Shown: positions 1 to 8,302 of the stretch, piece by piece
Layout of the letters: each line of letters begins with the position of its first letter
Numbering within the stretch: the stretch's first letter is position 1
Origin: Streptomyces melanogenes
GTDB taxonomy: Bacteria; Actinomycetota; Actinomycetes; Streptomycetales; Streptomycetaceae
Direction: 5' to 3'
Assembly (NCBI RefSeq): GCF_014649795.1
Contig: NZ_BMTS01000011.1
Coordinates: forward strand, 108,391 to 172,390
Length of the DNA: 64,000 nt
Made by a program: the position numbers and the translations under genes
The notes under the pieces: generated by a model
Databases searched by the model: none
Told to the model about the DNA's origin: nothing
The model's input: only the letters and a program-made list of their open reading frames with translations

Positions 1-19
1 GGCCCTGGCGACCTGGCGG

Positions 20-523
20 CTACGGCACGTCCGCCGCCGGGGGAAAGCCGCCGACCCAGATGCTGGTGATCGCGCTGACGTAGCGCGCCCCGCACCGGTC
101 GGGTGGGACCACCAACTGAATGCCCTCGGCATCGAGTTGGCGGCCGTCCATGCGGGTGGCGAGCAGGATCGGTTTGTCACCGAAGTCGGCGTCGATCTCG
201 GCCCAGGCCAGGACCGTATGGTGGCCGTCGCCCCCGCTGACCGCCAGCAGGAAGCGGGACCGGTCCTTGCGGCGGCGGACGTCGAAGGCCGGACCGGCGG
301 CGGCGACCACGTCGCGCAGCAGCGGTCCCTCGAAGCGGTGGCGCTGGGGGCCACTGGTGGCGCAGTCGAAGACGACGTCGGCCTGGCGCGGCTCCCAGCC
401 CTCCCGAAGGTCGGCGACGGTGAGCGTGGCGGGGCGGGCCACGTCCCCGTACAGGGCGAGCGATCTCACCTGCGAGCTGGCAGCGGTGTTCTGCCTGGCT
501 ACTGGGAATCCACTACGCGTCAT
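20..523 (-). CDS. Molybdopterin-dependent oxidoreductase-domain protein (sulfite oxidase-like)
   Basis: The 167-aa product carries one compact oxidoreductase molybdopterin-binding domain: a YGDVARPATLTVADL opening, a FDCATSG segment where such domains place the cofactor-ligating cysteine, a FEGPLLRDVV stretch and a closing SAITSIWVGGF. It has no signal peptide and no C-terminal dimerisation domain, so it is much shorter than true sulfite oxidases. I chose the ATG at 523, because the upstream in-frame extension to 628 is arginine-rich and reads like non-coding sequence. It is divergent from the pucR-type gene at 788 and close to an HTH-TOBE gene, which gives a loose molybdenum theme. The substrate is unknown. 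Confidence 0.7.
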   Translation of the reverse strand: MTRSGFPVARQNTAASSQVRSLALYGDVARPATLTVADLREGWEPRQADVVFDCATSGPQRHRFEGPLLRDVVAAAGPAFDVRRRKDRSRFLLAVSGGDGHHTVLAWAEIDADFGDKPILLATRMDGRQLDAEGIQLVVPPDRCGARYVSAITSIWVGGFPPAADVP

Positions 524-724
524 GCTCTTGCATATGCCCATCCGGGCGCAGACGCACACGACCCGCCCCCGCCCGCTTCGGGCGACGCCGCCCGCCCCCG
601 TACGGCCGACCGACCCACGGCGGGCCACACCGAAAACATCCCAGCGGCGCGACCGATATCTGGAGGATCAACCAAGAACCATTCCCCCTCACCGGCCTGG
701 CATTTACGATGACTCAACTCGCAC

Positions 725-735
725 TCACCTAGTGA
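725..735. promoter_or_regulatory. Inverted repeat TCACCTAGTGA upstream of pucR-type gene
   Basis: TCAC and GTGA arms are separated by three bases, and a further GTGAG follows at 738-742. The site lies about 55 bp before the regulator start, inside the divergent intergenic region. It could be an autoregulatory operator, but the only evidence is the symmetry. Confidence 0.3.
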
Positions 736-787
736 ATGTGAGAAGCCGAGCATCTGCCCGCCCGGCAGCCGCGCAAGGAGCCAGAGC

Positions 788-2323
788 ATGCACGTCGGAC
801 ACCTCCTCCAGCTCGACAGCCTGGACCTCACCCTCCTGTGGGGCGAGGAGTCGCTCCTAGGCCGCGAGATCAGCGGCGTGACCGCGACCGATCTGGAGGA
901 CCCGGCGCGCTTCCTCCAGGAGGGCGAGGTCGTGCTGAGCGGCCTGGTGTGGTGGAACCCGGGCGATGCCCGCGCGAAGACCGACCGTTTCGTCTCGGCA
1001 CTGCGTACGTCGGGGGCGACCGCGCTCCTGGCGGGCGAGGAGACCCACGGCACGGTCCCCGGCGAGCTGATCGACTCCTGCCGCGAGCACCGGGTGCCGC
1101 TGCTCGCCGTGCCCGCGCGGACGAGTTTCCGCGCGATCACCGAGGCGGTGTACCTGCGCCAGTGGGGCGACCTCAGCCGCCTCCAGGCGCCGCACTACGC
1201 GCTGCCGGAGAACGTACGCACCGAGCTCAGCCGACTCCTGGACCGAGGCGCAGACCCCGGCGAACTGCTCGACCGCGCGCTCGCCCCGCTCGGCGGCCCG
1301 CCCTGCTATCTGCTGACCAGCAGCGGCCGTACGGTGGCCCGCACCCCTTCGGCACCGGCGCTCCCCGCGGACCGCGCCGCACTGAGCCTGCGCGGCGCGA
1401 CGGGGACGACGCTGCGGATCCAGGCGGAGAGCGGCACGTACGACGCCTGGCATCTGCACCTGCCGGCCGGGGCGGAGGTTCCGCCGTGCGTGCTCCACGA
1501 GATAGCCGAGGTCGTAGCCCAGTCCCGGCACGACCACGACCGCCGCCGGGCGGCGGGACGGCAGGCCGCGGACGCGCTGGTCGCGGCGATGGGGGCGGGG
1601 GTGACGGGTCTCGGCCCCGACACCAAGGCGGTGGAGGGCGCGCTGCGCGCGTGCGGGCTGCGGGCGGAGGGCTCGTACCGGGTGCTGGTCGCGACGGTCG
1701 GCGGCACCGAGGGGCGGACGGACGCCGCCGACGCGCTGACGGAGGCGCTGAGCCACGCGGCTCAGGCGACGTTCGTCGTGAGCACGGGCGGGGCCGAGGG
1801 GGGAGAGGCGGTGGCGATCGTCGAGGAGCAGGAGGACATCTGGCGCCAACTCGGCGACGTATGGCCGCTGTTGGCGGAGTGCGAGCCGAAGACGGGCGCG
1901 CTCCACGCCGGAGTGAGCGCCCCCTGCGCGGCGGCCGGGCTCGGGGCGGCTCTCGGGCAGGCGCGGTACGCGCTCGCGGCGGCCCGGAGCACGTCGCCGG
2001 GTGCCGCCCGGGTGACGGCGGTCGAGGAGCTGTCGACGCTGGAGTCACTGCTGGCGGGCGTACCGGCGGAGGTGCGGGCCGCGTACTGCGCGCGCACGCT
2101 CGGCCCGCTGACACAATCCGACAGTGCGTCACATGCCATGCTCCTGGAGACACTTGAGGTCTTCCTGGCGCACAACTGCTCGTGGGCGCGTACGGCCGAG
2201 GCGCTGCATCTGCACGTGAACACGGTGCACTACCGCATCGAACGCGTGGAGGTCCTCACCGGCAGAGACCTGTCCCGCCTCGACCACAAACTGGACCTAC
2301 GGGCGGCGCTGCTGTGCCGCTGA
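788..2323 (+). CDS. PucR family transcriptional regulator
   Basis: This 511-aa regulator has the PucR architecture. An N-terminal PucR sensory domain (about residues 1-125) is followed by a central GGDEF-like region (about 280-410). A C-terminal PucR-type helix-turn-helix (about 455-511) contains the hallmark NTVHYRIERVEVLTG and DLRAALL. The start is supported by AAGGAG at 775-780, seven bases before the ATG. Family members control purine or amino-acid catabolism, among other pathways, but no purine genes are present here. The nearest candidates for regulation are the divergent molybdopterin oxidoreductase and the acyl-CoA enzyme at 2924. Confidence 0.9.
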   Translation: MHVGHLLQLDSLDLTLLWGEESLLGREISGVTATDLEDPARFLQEGEVVLSGLVWWNPGDARAKTDRFVSALRTSGATALLAGEETHGTVPGELIDSCREHRVPLLAVPARTSFRAITEAVYLRQWGDLSRLQAPHYALPENVRTELSRLLDRGADPGELLDRALAPLGGPPCYLLTSSGRTVARTPSAPALPADRAALSLRGATGTTLRIQAESGTYDAWHLHLPAGAEVPPCVLHEIAEVVAQSRHDHDRRRAAGRQAADALVAAMGAGVTGLGPDTKAVEGALRACGLRAEGSYRVLVATVGGTEGRTDAADALTEALSHAAQATFVVSTGGAEGGEAVAIVEEQEDIWRQLGDVWPLLAECEPKTGALHAGVSAPCAAAGLGAALGQARYALAAARSTSPGAARVTAVEELSTLESLLAGVPAEVRAAYCARTLGPLTQSDSASHAMLLETLEVFLAHNCSWARTAEALHLHVNTVHYRIERVEVLTGRDLSRLDHKLDLRAALLCR

Positions 2324-2359
2324 CCAGGCGCGCCCGCTATGGACTCACCCCAGATTGAC

Positions 2360-2755
2360 TCACCCCAGGTCGACATGGACATGAGTCGACTTGACCCGGG
2401 CGGTGACGGTCACCCCGACCTCGATGCCGAGCTCCTCGACGGACTCGCGCGTCACCAGCGAGACCACCCGGTGCGGCCCGCACTGGATGGCCACCTGCGC
2501 GGCCACGTCGTCGACGGTCACGGCCGTCACGATCCCCACGAAGGAGTTCCGCACCGAGGTGGCCACCCCGCCGGGAACCTCGTACGCCCCGACGGCCCGC
2601 TCCTGCGCGAACGCCGCGAGCCCGACCCCGTCGATCACCCGGTTGCCCGTGCCGTCCCGCTCCATCCGCAGCCGCCCGGCATCGGCCCACCGCCGAACGG
2701 TCTCGGAACTCACGCCGAGCAGCCCCGCTGCCTGGCCAATGCTGTACGTCGGCAC
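2360..2755 (-). CDS. HTH plus TOBE (molybdate-binding) domain protein
   Basis: The 131-aa protein begins with a MerR/excisionase-like helix-turn-helix (YSIGQAAGLLGVSSETVRRW, residues 4-23) and ends with a TOBE domain (about 65-130; SVRNSFVGIVTAV and GVTVTARVKSTHVHV), the fold that binds molybdate in ModE and Mop proteins. It is therefore probably a molybdate-responsive regulator or storage protein. No modABC genes are nearby. The GTG start at 2755 has no Shine-Dalgarno sequence. A TAGAGT hexamer at 2762-2767 on the same strand lies six bases upstream, so the transcript may be leaderless. Confidence 0.8.
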   Translation of the reverse strand: MPTYSIGQAAGLLGVSSETVRRWADAGRLRMERDGTGNRVIDGVGLAAFAQERAVGAYEVPGGVATSVRNSFVGIVTAVTVDDVAAQVAIQCGPHRVVSLVTRESVEELGIEVGVTVTARVKSTHVHVDLG

Positions 2756-2818
2756 GAGAGCACTCTAGGCCCGGGAGGGGCGGGCGAGGGCGGTGGGCAC
2801 GGGCGGCGACTCACGCGA

Positions 2819-2846
2819 TGGACTTACTAGGACGTCCAACTATATG
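2819..2846 (+). promoter_or_regulatory. Putative promoter overlapped by GGACGTCC palindrome
   Basis: A TGGACT -35-like box (2819-2824) and a TATATG -10-like box (2841-2846) are separated by 16 bp. Between them sits the perfect 8-bp palindrome GGACGTCC (2830-2837), flanked by ACTA-type half repeats. A palindrome placed between the promoter boxes is typical of a repressor operator. The regulator is unknown. Confidence 0.4.
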
Positions 2847-2923
2847 TTCGGAGAGATCATTCATGGAGATCACCTGACCGGATCTGCAAGGAACAACAAA
2901 GATCCGAAAGGAACCGCCAGCAA

Positions 2924-3988
2924 ATGGATCCCGCCACCGCCGCCGGAGCCGAGGCCGAGCACGTCCTGCTCGCGACCCGGGGCCGCGCCGCCCACCTCAC
3001 CCTCAACCGGCCGAGGGCGCTCAACGCGCTGACCCACGCCATGGTCCGCCGGATCGACGAGGCGCTGACGGCGTGGGAGCACGACCCGGCCGTGGAGACG
3101 GTCGTCCTCACCGGCGCCGGCGAACGCGGACTCTGCGCGGGCGGCGACATCCGCGCGATCCACCAGGACGCCCGCACGGGCGGCACGGCCTCGGCGGACT
3201 TCTGGCGGGACGAGTACCGCCTCAACGCCCGCATCGCGCGCTGGCGCAAGCCGTACGTGGCCGTGATGGACGGCATCGTCATGGGCGGCGGAGTCGGAAT
3301 CTCGGCCCACGGCGATGTACGCATCGTCACCGAACGCTCCCGGGTCGCCATGCCCGAAACGGGCATCGGCTTCGTCCCGGACGTGGGCGGTACGTATCTG
3401 CTCAGCCGAGCACCCGGCGAACTGGGCACCCACCTGGCCCTCACGGGCGCTCCGGTGGGCGCGGCGGACGCGATCCTGTGCGGCTTGGCGGACCACTACG
3501 TCCCGTCGCCCGAACTCCCGGAGCTGCTCACGGAGTTGTCGACTTCCCCCGTACGAGAAGCACTCCCCCACCGGCCCCCGCCACCAGGCGTACTCACCAC
3601 GCACCGCGACTGGATCGACCACTGCTACGCGGCGGACACGGTCGAGGAGATCGTGGACCGCCTACTCGCCACAGGCATCCAGGAGGCGAAACAAACAGCC
3701 GAAACACTCCTGACGAAGTCCCCTACGTCCCTGAAGGTCACCCTGCGGGCAATGCGCCGAGCCCGCGAACTCCCCACCCTGGAGGAGGTCCTGACCCAGG
3801 AGTACCGCATCTCCTGCGCGTCCCTGACCTCCCCGGACCTGGTCGAGGGGATCCGGGCCCAGGTGATCGACAAGGATCGGGAGCCTCGGTGGAGTCCGGG
3901 GACGTTGGAGGAGGTGGGGGACGCGGAGGTGGCGCGGTTCTTCGGACCCACGAGCGGGACAGAAGCCCTGTTCACGCCCGGAAGCTGA
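2924..3988 (+). CDS. Enoyl-CoA hydratase/isomerase family, 3-hydroxyisobutyryl-CoA hydrolase-like
   Basis: The 354-aa protein is a crotonase-fold enzyme of the longer HIBCH type. GERGLCAGGDIRAI forms the first oxyanion-hole segment and DGIVMGGGVGISAHGDVRI the second. MPETGIGFVPDVGG carries the Glu and Asp that act in 3-hydroxyisobutyryl-CoA hydrolases. The C-terminal extension to about 350 residues also fits the hydrolase rather than simple enoyl-CoA hydratases of about 260. The role would be hydrolysis of a valine-degradation intermediate. GAAAGGA at 2906-2912 supports the start. The gene stands alone, with its own promoter-operator region just upstream. Confidence 0.85.
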   Translation: MDPATAAGAEAEHVLLATRGRAAHLTLNRPRALNALTHAMVRRIDEALTAWEHDPAVETVVLTGAGERGLCAGGDIRAIHQDARTGGTASADFWRDEYRLNARIARWRKPYVAVMDGIVMGGGVGISAHGDVRIVTERSRVAMPETGIGFVPDVGGTYLLSRAPGELGTHLALTGAPVGAADAILCGLADHYVPSPELPELLTELSTSPVREALPHRPPPPGVLTTHRDWIDHCYAADTVEEIVDRLLATGIQEAKQTAETLLTKSPTSLKVTLRAMRRARELPTLEEVLTQEYRISCASLTSPDLVEGIRAQVIDKDREPRWSPGTLEEVGDAEVARFFGPTSGTEALFTPGS

Positions 3989-4015
3989 GAGGGAACACCT
4001 GCCCGCTGGGTATCC

Positions 4016-4344
4016 ATGGCAGCAGAGGACGAGATCCGTAAGGCACGCATTTCCTTGTGGCTGTGGGCGCCGTGGGTGGCGAACCGCGTGCGCGGCGTCC
4101 TTCCCCTTTTGCGGGAAGCGGCCGGTCGTGGGGTGCGGGTGACCGTCTTCTCATCGCGGATCTCCGCGCAGTCGTCCACACCGTGATGCCGGTCAACGTC
4201 ACGCATCAGAAGATCTCGGTCATCGACGAGCAGACGGTGATGATCAGCAGCCTCAACACTCTGTCCCAGAGTTACAAAGCAGGCGCGAACGGCAGGAGCG
4301 ATGCCTGGAACCAGGACATCCGATTCAGCAACGGCAAACGATGA
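4016..4344 (+). pseudogene. Remnant of a phospholipase-D-like (HKD) gene, frameshifted and deleted
   Basis: Two frames together carry pieces of a PLD-domain protein like those fused to actinobacterial helicases. From ATG 4016 one frame encodes DEIRKARISLWLWAPWVANR and then an REAAGRGVRVTVF segment, but it stops at about 4186. A second frame (about 4130-4344) continues with ADLRAVVHTV and the HxKxxxxD motif HQKISVIDEQ followed by SSLNTLSQ. The normal connecting segment is missing, so the gene has suffered both a deletion and a frameshift, and it also lacks the N-terminal helicase part. The region to 4481 holds no other gene. Confidence 0.6.
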
Positions 4345-4481
4345 GCAACGCCCTACCGGCCGGACAGCCAAGACTGACACCGACGCCTGGCCCAGGCGGG
4401 TCCAGACGCGCCAGGAGCATCTGACCCGCTCACGCAGCCCGGATGCCCCTGACGCGCACAGCGCACATCAGGGAACGCAGC

Positions 4482-5828
4482 TCAGTCCTCGTCCCGCACC
4501 GGCTCCAAAATAGCCACACACTCCACATGATGAGTCATAGGAAAGAGATCAAACGCCCGAAGCGTCCGCACCTTGTACCCGCCCTCCCGGAAATACCCCA
4601 GATCTCGAGCCAGCGCCGCCGGGTCGCAGGCGACGTAGGCGATGCGGCGGGCCCCGAGGCTCGTGAGGTACTTGACCGTCTGCTTGCCCGCGCCCGCGCG
4701 CGGCGGGTCGAGGACGATCAGGTCGGCTTCGGTGATCTTCGTGCGGGGCAGGACCTGCTCGACCTTGCCCTGTTCGATCCGGACGCGGGGGAAGTCGGCC
4801 AGGTTGTGGCGGGCGTCCTCCACCGCGCGCTTGCCCGACTCGATGCCCAGGACCGCGCCGGTCTCGCCGAGGCGCTCGGCGAGGGCGCCCGCGAAGATGC
4901 CCACGCCGCAGTACAGGTCGAGCGCCATCTCGCCCTTGCGCGGCATCAGGCCCTGCATCACGGCCTTGACCAGGGTGTCCGCCGCCTGCGGGTGGACCTG
5001 CCAGAAGCCGCCCATGCCGACGCGGTACGTACGCTCGTCGGAGCGTTCGCGGACGAACGCGCGGCCGTGGACGCGGTGGACTCCGCCGTCCTTCTCCTCG
5101 ACCCGCAGGACCGAGACCGGCTTGTCGAGCTCCACCAGCGGGAGGCGGCCGCCCGCGCGCGGGGTCAGGACCACCTGGCGGTCGTGCGAGCCCGTCGCGG
5201 CGATCGCCTCGACCGACTCCATCTGCGGCCACTCGCGCTTCTCGATGCCCAGCTCGCTGACGCCGGGCGCCGCGATCATGCAGTGGTCGATCACCTGGAC
5301 GTCGTGCGAGCGGTGCTTGCGCAGGCCCGCCCGGCCGTCCTCGTCGATGGCGTACTGGACGCGGGTGCGCCACTGCGGGACCTGGCCCGCGGGGAGCTTG
5401 TCGCCCTCGGCGGGCATGACCGTGCCGTCCCAGCCGGCCTCCTCGGGCGTCAGCCCGGCGAGCCGCTGCAGCTGCTCGGCGATCACCTCACCCTTGAGGC
5501 GGCGCTGCGCGCCCGGCTTCGCGTGCTGCCAGTCGCAGCCGCCGCACTTGCCGGGGCCCGCGAACGGGCAGGGCGCCTCGACGCGGTCCTTGGACGCGGA
5601 GAGAATCGTCACCGCGTCCGCCCGCAGGTAGCGGGAGTCCTCGTCGCCCTCTGTCACGCGCGCGACGATCTTCTCGCCCGGCAGCGCGTGCCGCACGAAG
5701 AGGACCCGGCCCTGCTCCGTGCGGGCGATGCAGTGGCCGCCGTGCGCGACGGGACCGACCTCGACCTCGTACTCCTCCCCGACCAGCGAGGACGAGGGCG
5801 AAGACGAGGACTCAGGCTCGTTCTGCAT
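4482..5828 (-). CDS. TrmA/RumA-family class I SAM-dependent RNA methyltransferase
   Basis: The 448-aa protein has an N-terminal TRAM RNA-binding domain (about 18-76), iron-sulfur-type cysteines C87, C95 and C98 (CPFAGPGKCGGC), a SAM-binding fold (LDLYCGVGIFAG) and the uracil-5-methyltransferase signature with nucleophile C401 (VACDPAALARD), plus the catalytic Glu in HHVECV. It should form 5-methyluridine in rRNA or tRNA. It follows the KimA-like gene on the same strand but is separated from it by a strong hairpin, so it probably has its own promoter. The same pair is adjacent in M. tuberculosis as Rv2689c and Rv2690c. Confidence 0.88.
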   Translation of the reverse strand: MQNEPESSSSPSSSLVGEEYEVEVGPVAHGGHCIARTEQGRVLFVRHALPGEKIVARVTEGDEDSRYLRADAVTILSASKDRVEAPCPFAGPGKCGGCDWQHAKPGAQRRLKGEVIAEQLQRLAGLTPEEAGWDGTVMPAEGDKLPAGQVPQWRTRVQYAIDEDGRAGLRKHRSHDVQVIDHCMIAAPGVSELGIEKREWPQMESVEAIAATGSHDRQVVLTPRAGGRLPLVELDKPVSVLRVEEKDGGVHRVHGRAFVRERSDERTYRVGMGGFWQVHPQAADTLVKAVMQGLMPRKGEMALDLYCGVGIFAGALAERLGETGAVLGIESGKRAVEDARHNLADFPRVRIEQGKVEQVLPRTKITEADLIVLDPPRAGAGKQTVKYLTSLGARRIAYVACDPAALARDLGYFREGGYKVRTLRAFDLFPMTHHVECVAILEPVRDED

Positions 5829-5856
5829 GACGGAGGACTCCAGGTGCCAAGGGGAA

Positions 5857-5890
5857 GGGGGCTGTCGTCCTCGTACGGACGGCAGCCCCC
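5857..5890 (-). terminator. Hairpin terminator downstream of the KimA-like permease gene
   Basis: Arms 5857-5870 and 5877-5890 pair over 14 bp with one G-U-type mismatch and a six-base loop. The hairpin lies between the permease stop (5948) and the methyltransferase start (5828). Confidence 0.7.
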
Positions 5891-5947
5891 CAGTCTACGT
5901 GCGCGCGCCGACGACGCCGACCGCGTCGCCCGCAGAGCCCCCGCCGC

Positions 5948-7999
5948 TCACCCCTTGCCGCTCGGCTCCTTGGGCCGCTGCGGTGCCACCGGCCCCCGCC
6001 GTACCGAACCCGGCGCGTTCCACTCCTGCCGCTTGCGGGCCCGCTTCTTCGCGGCCTCCGAGGACTGGAGCTGGTAGGGGACGGACGTCACCATCACGCC
6101 CGGGGTGAAGAGCAGGCGGCCCTTCAGGCGCAGGGCGCTCTGGTTGTGCAGCAGGTGCTCGTACCAGTGGCCCACCACGTACTCGGGGATGTACACGCTC
6201 ACCGCGTCGCGCGGGCTCTCGCGGCGCAGGCCCTTGACGTACTCGATGACCGGGCGGGTGATCTCGCGGTACGGCGAGTCGATGATCTTCAGCGGTACGT
6301 CGATGCCGCGCCGCTCCCACTCGTCCTTGAGCGCCTTGGTCTCGGCCGCGTCCACGCTGACGCTGATCGCCTCCAGCTGGTTGGCGTGCAGCAGCTTGGC
6401 GTAGGCGAGGGCGCGCAGGGTGGGCTTGTGGAGCTTGGAGACCAGGACCACGGAGTGCACACGGGAGGGGCGCACGTACTCGTCCGGGCGCTCCTCGGCC
6501 GCCGCGATCTCGTCGGCCACCTTGTCGTAGTGCTTGCGGATCGCGGTCATCGTTCCGTAGAAGATCACCATGCCCATCAGGGCGACCCAGGCGCCGTGGG
6601 TGAACTTGGTGGCGAGGACGACGACCAGGACGAGGCCGGTGAAGAAGGCGCCGAAGGCGTTGATCGCGCGGGAGCGGACCATGTGGCGGCGCTTGGCCGG
6701 GTCCTGCTCGCCGGCCAGGTGCCGGTTCCAGTGCCGGACCATGCCGGTCTGGCTCAGCGTGAACGAGACGAAGACGCCGACGATGTAGAGCTGGATCAGC
6801 CGGGTCGAGTCCGCGCCGTATATCACCACGAGCAGGATCGCAGCCCCGGCCAGCAGCACGATGCCGTTGGAGAACGCCAGGCGGTCGCCGCGGGTGTGCA
6901 GCTGGCGCGGCAGGTAGCGGTCCTGCGCGAGGATCGAGCCGAGCAGCGGGAAGCCGTTGTACGCGGTGTTCGCTGCCAGGAACAGGACCAGCGCGGTGGC
7001 CGCCGCCAGGATGATGAACAGGAAGCTGCCCTTGCCGAAGACGGCCTCCGCGACCTGCGAGATCACCGGGTTCTGGACGTAGCCGTCGCCGACCGGGACG
7101 CCGTTGCTGAGCAGGTCGGTGGCGGGCTTCTCGGCCATCCGCACCTTGGTGGCCATGGCCAGCGCGATGATGCCGCAGAACATGGTGACCGCGAGGGCGC
7201 CCATCAGGGCCAGCGTGGTCGCCGCGTTCTTGGACTTGGGCTTGCGGAAGGCCGGGACGCCGTTGCTGATCGCCTCGACGCCGGTGAGCGCGGCACAGCC
7301 GGAGGAGAAGGCGCGCAACAGCAGGAAGACGAGCGCGAAGCCCGCCAGGCCCTGGTGCTCGGCGTGGATCGTGTAGTCGGCCGTCGGGGCCTTCATCGTG
7401 TCGTCGAGGACCATGCCCTTGAAGGCACCCCAGGCGATCATGACGAAGACGCCGCCCACGAAGACGTACGTGGGGATGGCGAAGAGCTTGCCCGACTCCT
7501 TCACGCCGCGCAGGTTCATCAGCGTGAGCAGCACGATCACGACGACCGCGCAGAGCACCTTGTGCTCGACGACGAACGGGACGGCCGAGCCGAGGTTCTC
7601 GATGCCGGAGGCGATCGAGACGGCGACGGTCAGCACGTAGTCGACGAGGAGCGCGCTGGCGACGGTGAGTCCGGCCTTGGGCCCCAGGTTGGTGGTGGCG
7701 ACCTCGTAGTCACCACCGCCGCTGGGGTAGGCGTGCACGTTCTGCCGGTACGAGGCGACCACGGTGAACATCAGCACCACGACCGCGACCGCGATCCAGG
7801 GGCTGAAGTGGTACGCCGACACACCCGCCACGGAGAGCACCAGGAGGACTTCTCCGGGCGCGTACGCAACGGACGAGAGCGGGTCGGACGCGAAGACGGG
7901 GAGCGCGATGCGCTTGGGGAGGAGCGTTTCTCCCAGCTTGTCGCTGCGCAGCGCCCGGCCGATCAGGATCCGTTTGGGCACGTCGGTCAGTTTGGACAC
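5948..7999 (-). CDS. APC-superfamily permease, KimA-like potassium transporter candidate
   Basis: The 683-aa integral membrane protein has about 12 hydrophobic segments (about residues 30-480) and a cytoplasmic C-terminal domain (about 500-660). Its N-terminal pattern (LIGRAL, a KRIALPVFASDPLSSVAYA stretch, SYRQNVHAYPSGGGDYEV, LLVDYVLTVAVSI) closely resembles Bacillus KimA, the high-affinity K+/H+ symporter. Divergent TrkA-type potassium-gating subunits and KdpDE nearby support a potassium role. I chose the GTG at 7999. The longer frame to 8182 is low-complexity, and no Shine-Dalgarno is visible, so the message may be leaderless. Generic amino-acid transport remains possible. Confidence 0.82.
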   Translation of the reverse strand: MSKLTDVPKRILIGRALRSDKLGETLLPKRIALPVFASDPLSSVAYAPGEVLLVLSVAGVSAYHFSPWIAVAVVVLMFTVVASYRQNVHAYPSGGGDYEVATTNLGPKAGLTVASALLVDYVLTVAVSIASGIENLGSAVPFVVEHKVLCAVVVIVLLTLMNLRGVKESGKLFAIPTYVFVGGVFVMIAWGAFKGMVLDDTMKAPTADYTIHAEHQGLAGFALVFLLLRAFSSGCAALTGVEAISNGVPAFRKPKSKNAATTLALMGALAVTMFCGIIALAMATKVRMAEKPATDLLSNGVPVGDGYVQNPVISQVAEAVFGKGSFLFIILAAATALVLFLAANTAYNGFPLLGSILAQDRYLPRQLHTRGDRLAFSNGIVLLAGAAILLVVIYGADSTRLIQLYIVGVFVSFTLSQTGMVRHWNRHLAGEQDPAKRRHMVRSRAINAFGAFFTGLVLVVVLATKFTHGAWVALMGMVIFYGTMTAIRKHYDKVADEIAAAEERPDEYVRPSRVHSVVLVSKLHKPTLRALAYAKLLHANQLEAISVSVDAAETKALKDEWERRGIDVPLKIIDSPYREITRPVIEYVKGLRRESPRDAVSVYIPEYVVGHWYEHLLHNQSALRLKGRLLFTPGVMVTSVPYQLQSSEAAKKRARKRQEWNAPGSVRRGPVAPQRPKEPSGKG

Positions 8000-8302
8000 A
8001 ACAGAGAAGAGTAAGGGCTCCGGATTGACACGGCCCACCCGCCACCCCCCATCCGTACGACAGAGCCGCCCGCACGGCCGTGACCATGGCCACGACCCGG
8101 AGCGCGACCGGCGCGCGGCGGGAGTGAACGCCGGGGCCGTTTCCCGCGTCTCAGCCTGCGCGACGGGTGTGCGGCGGGGCACCGTGGCGTGGCAGGCTCA
8201 CCGACCGCGCCCGGGGAAGTACCGACGCTGGTGAGTGCAGACCGCCGCGAGCCGCATAAGCTCGTCACCGGGCAACGCCGACAAGGAAGTATGTGAGGGG
8301 AC
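8000..8302. other. Divergent intergenic region between the permease gene and ceoB
   Basis: This 303-bp spacer must hold the promoters for the KimA-like gene (minus) and for ceoBC (plus). A TACTCT hexamer at 8008-8013 on the minus strand sits eight bases before the permease GTG. GTATGTGAGGGG at 8289-8300 supplies the ribosome site for ceoB. I see no riboswitch fold here. Confidence 0.5.

Noticed and set aside
4443..8014. Long plus-strand open frames opposite the methyltransferase and permease genes
   Set aside because: They mirror well-supported minus-strand genes and lack protein features.
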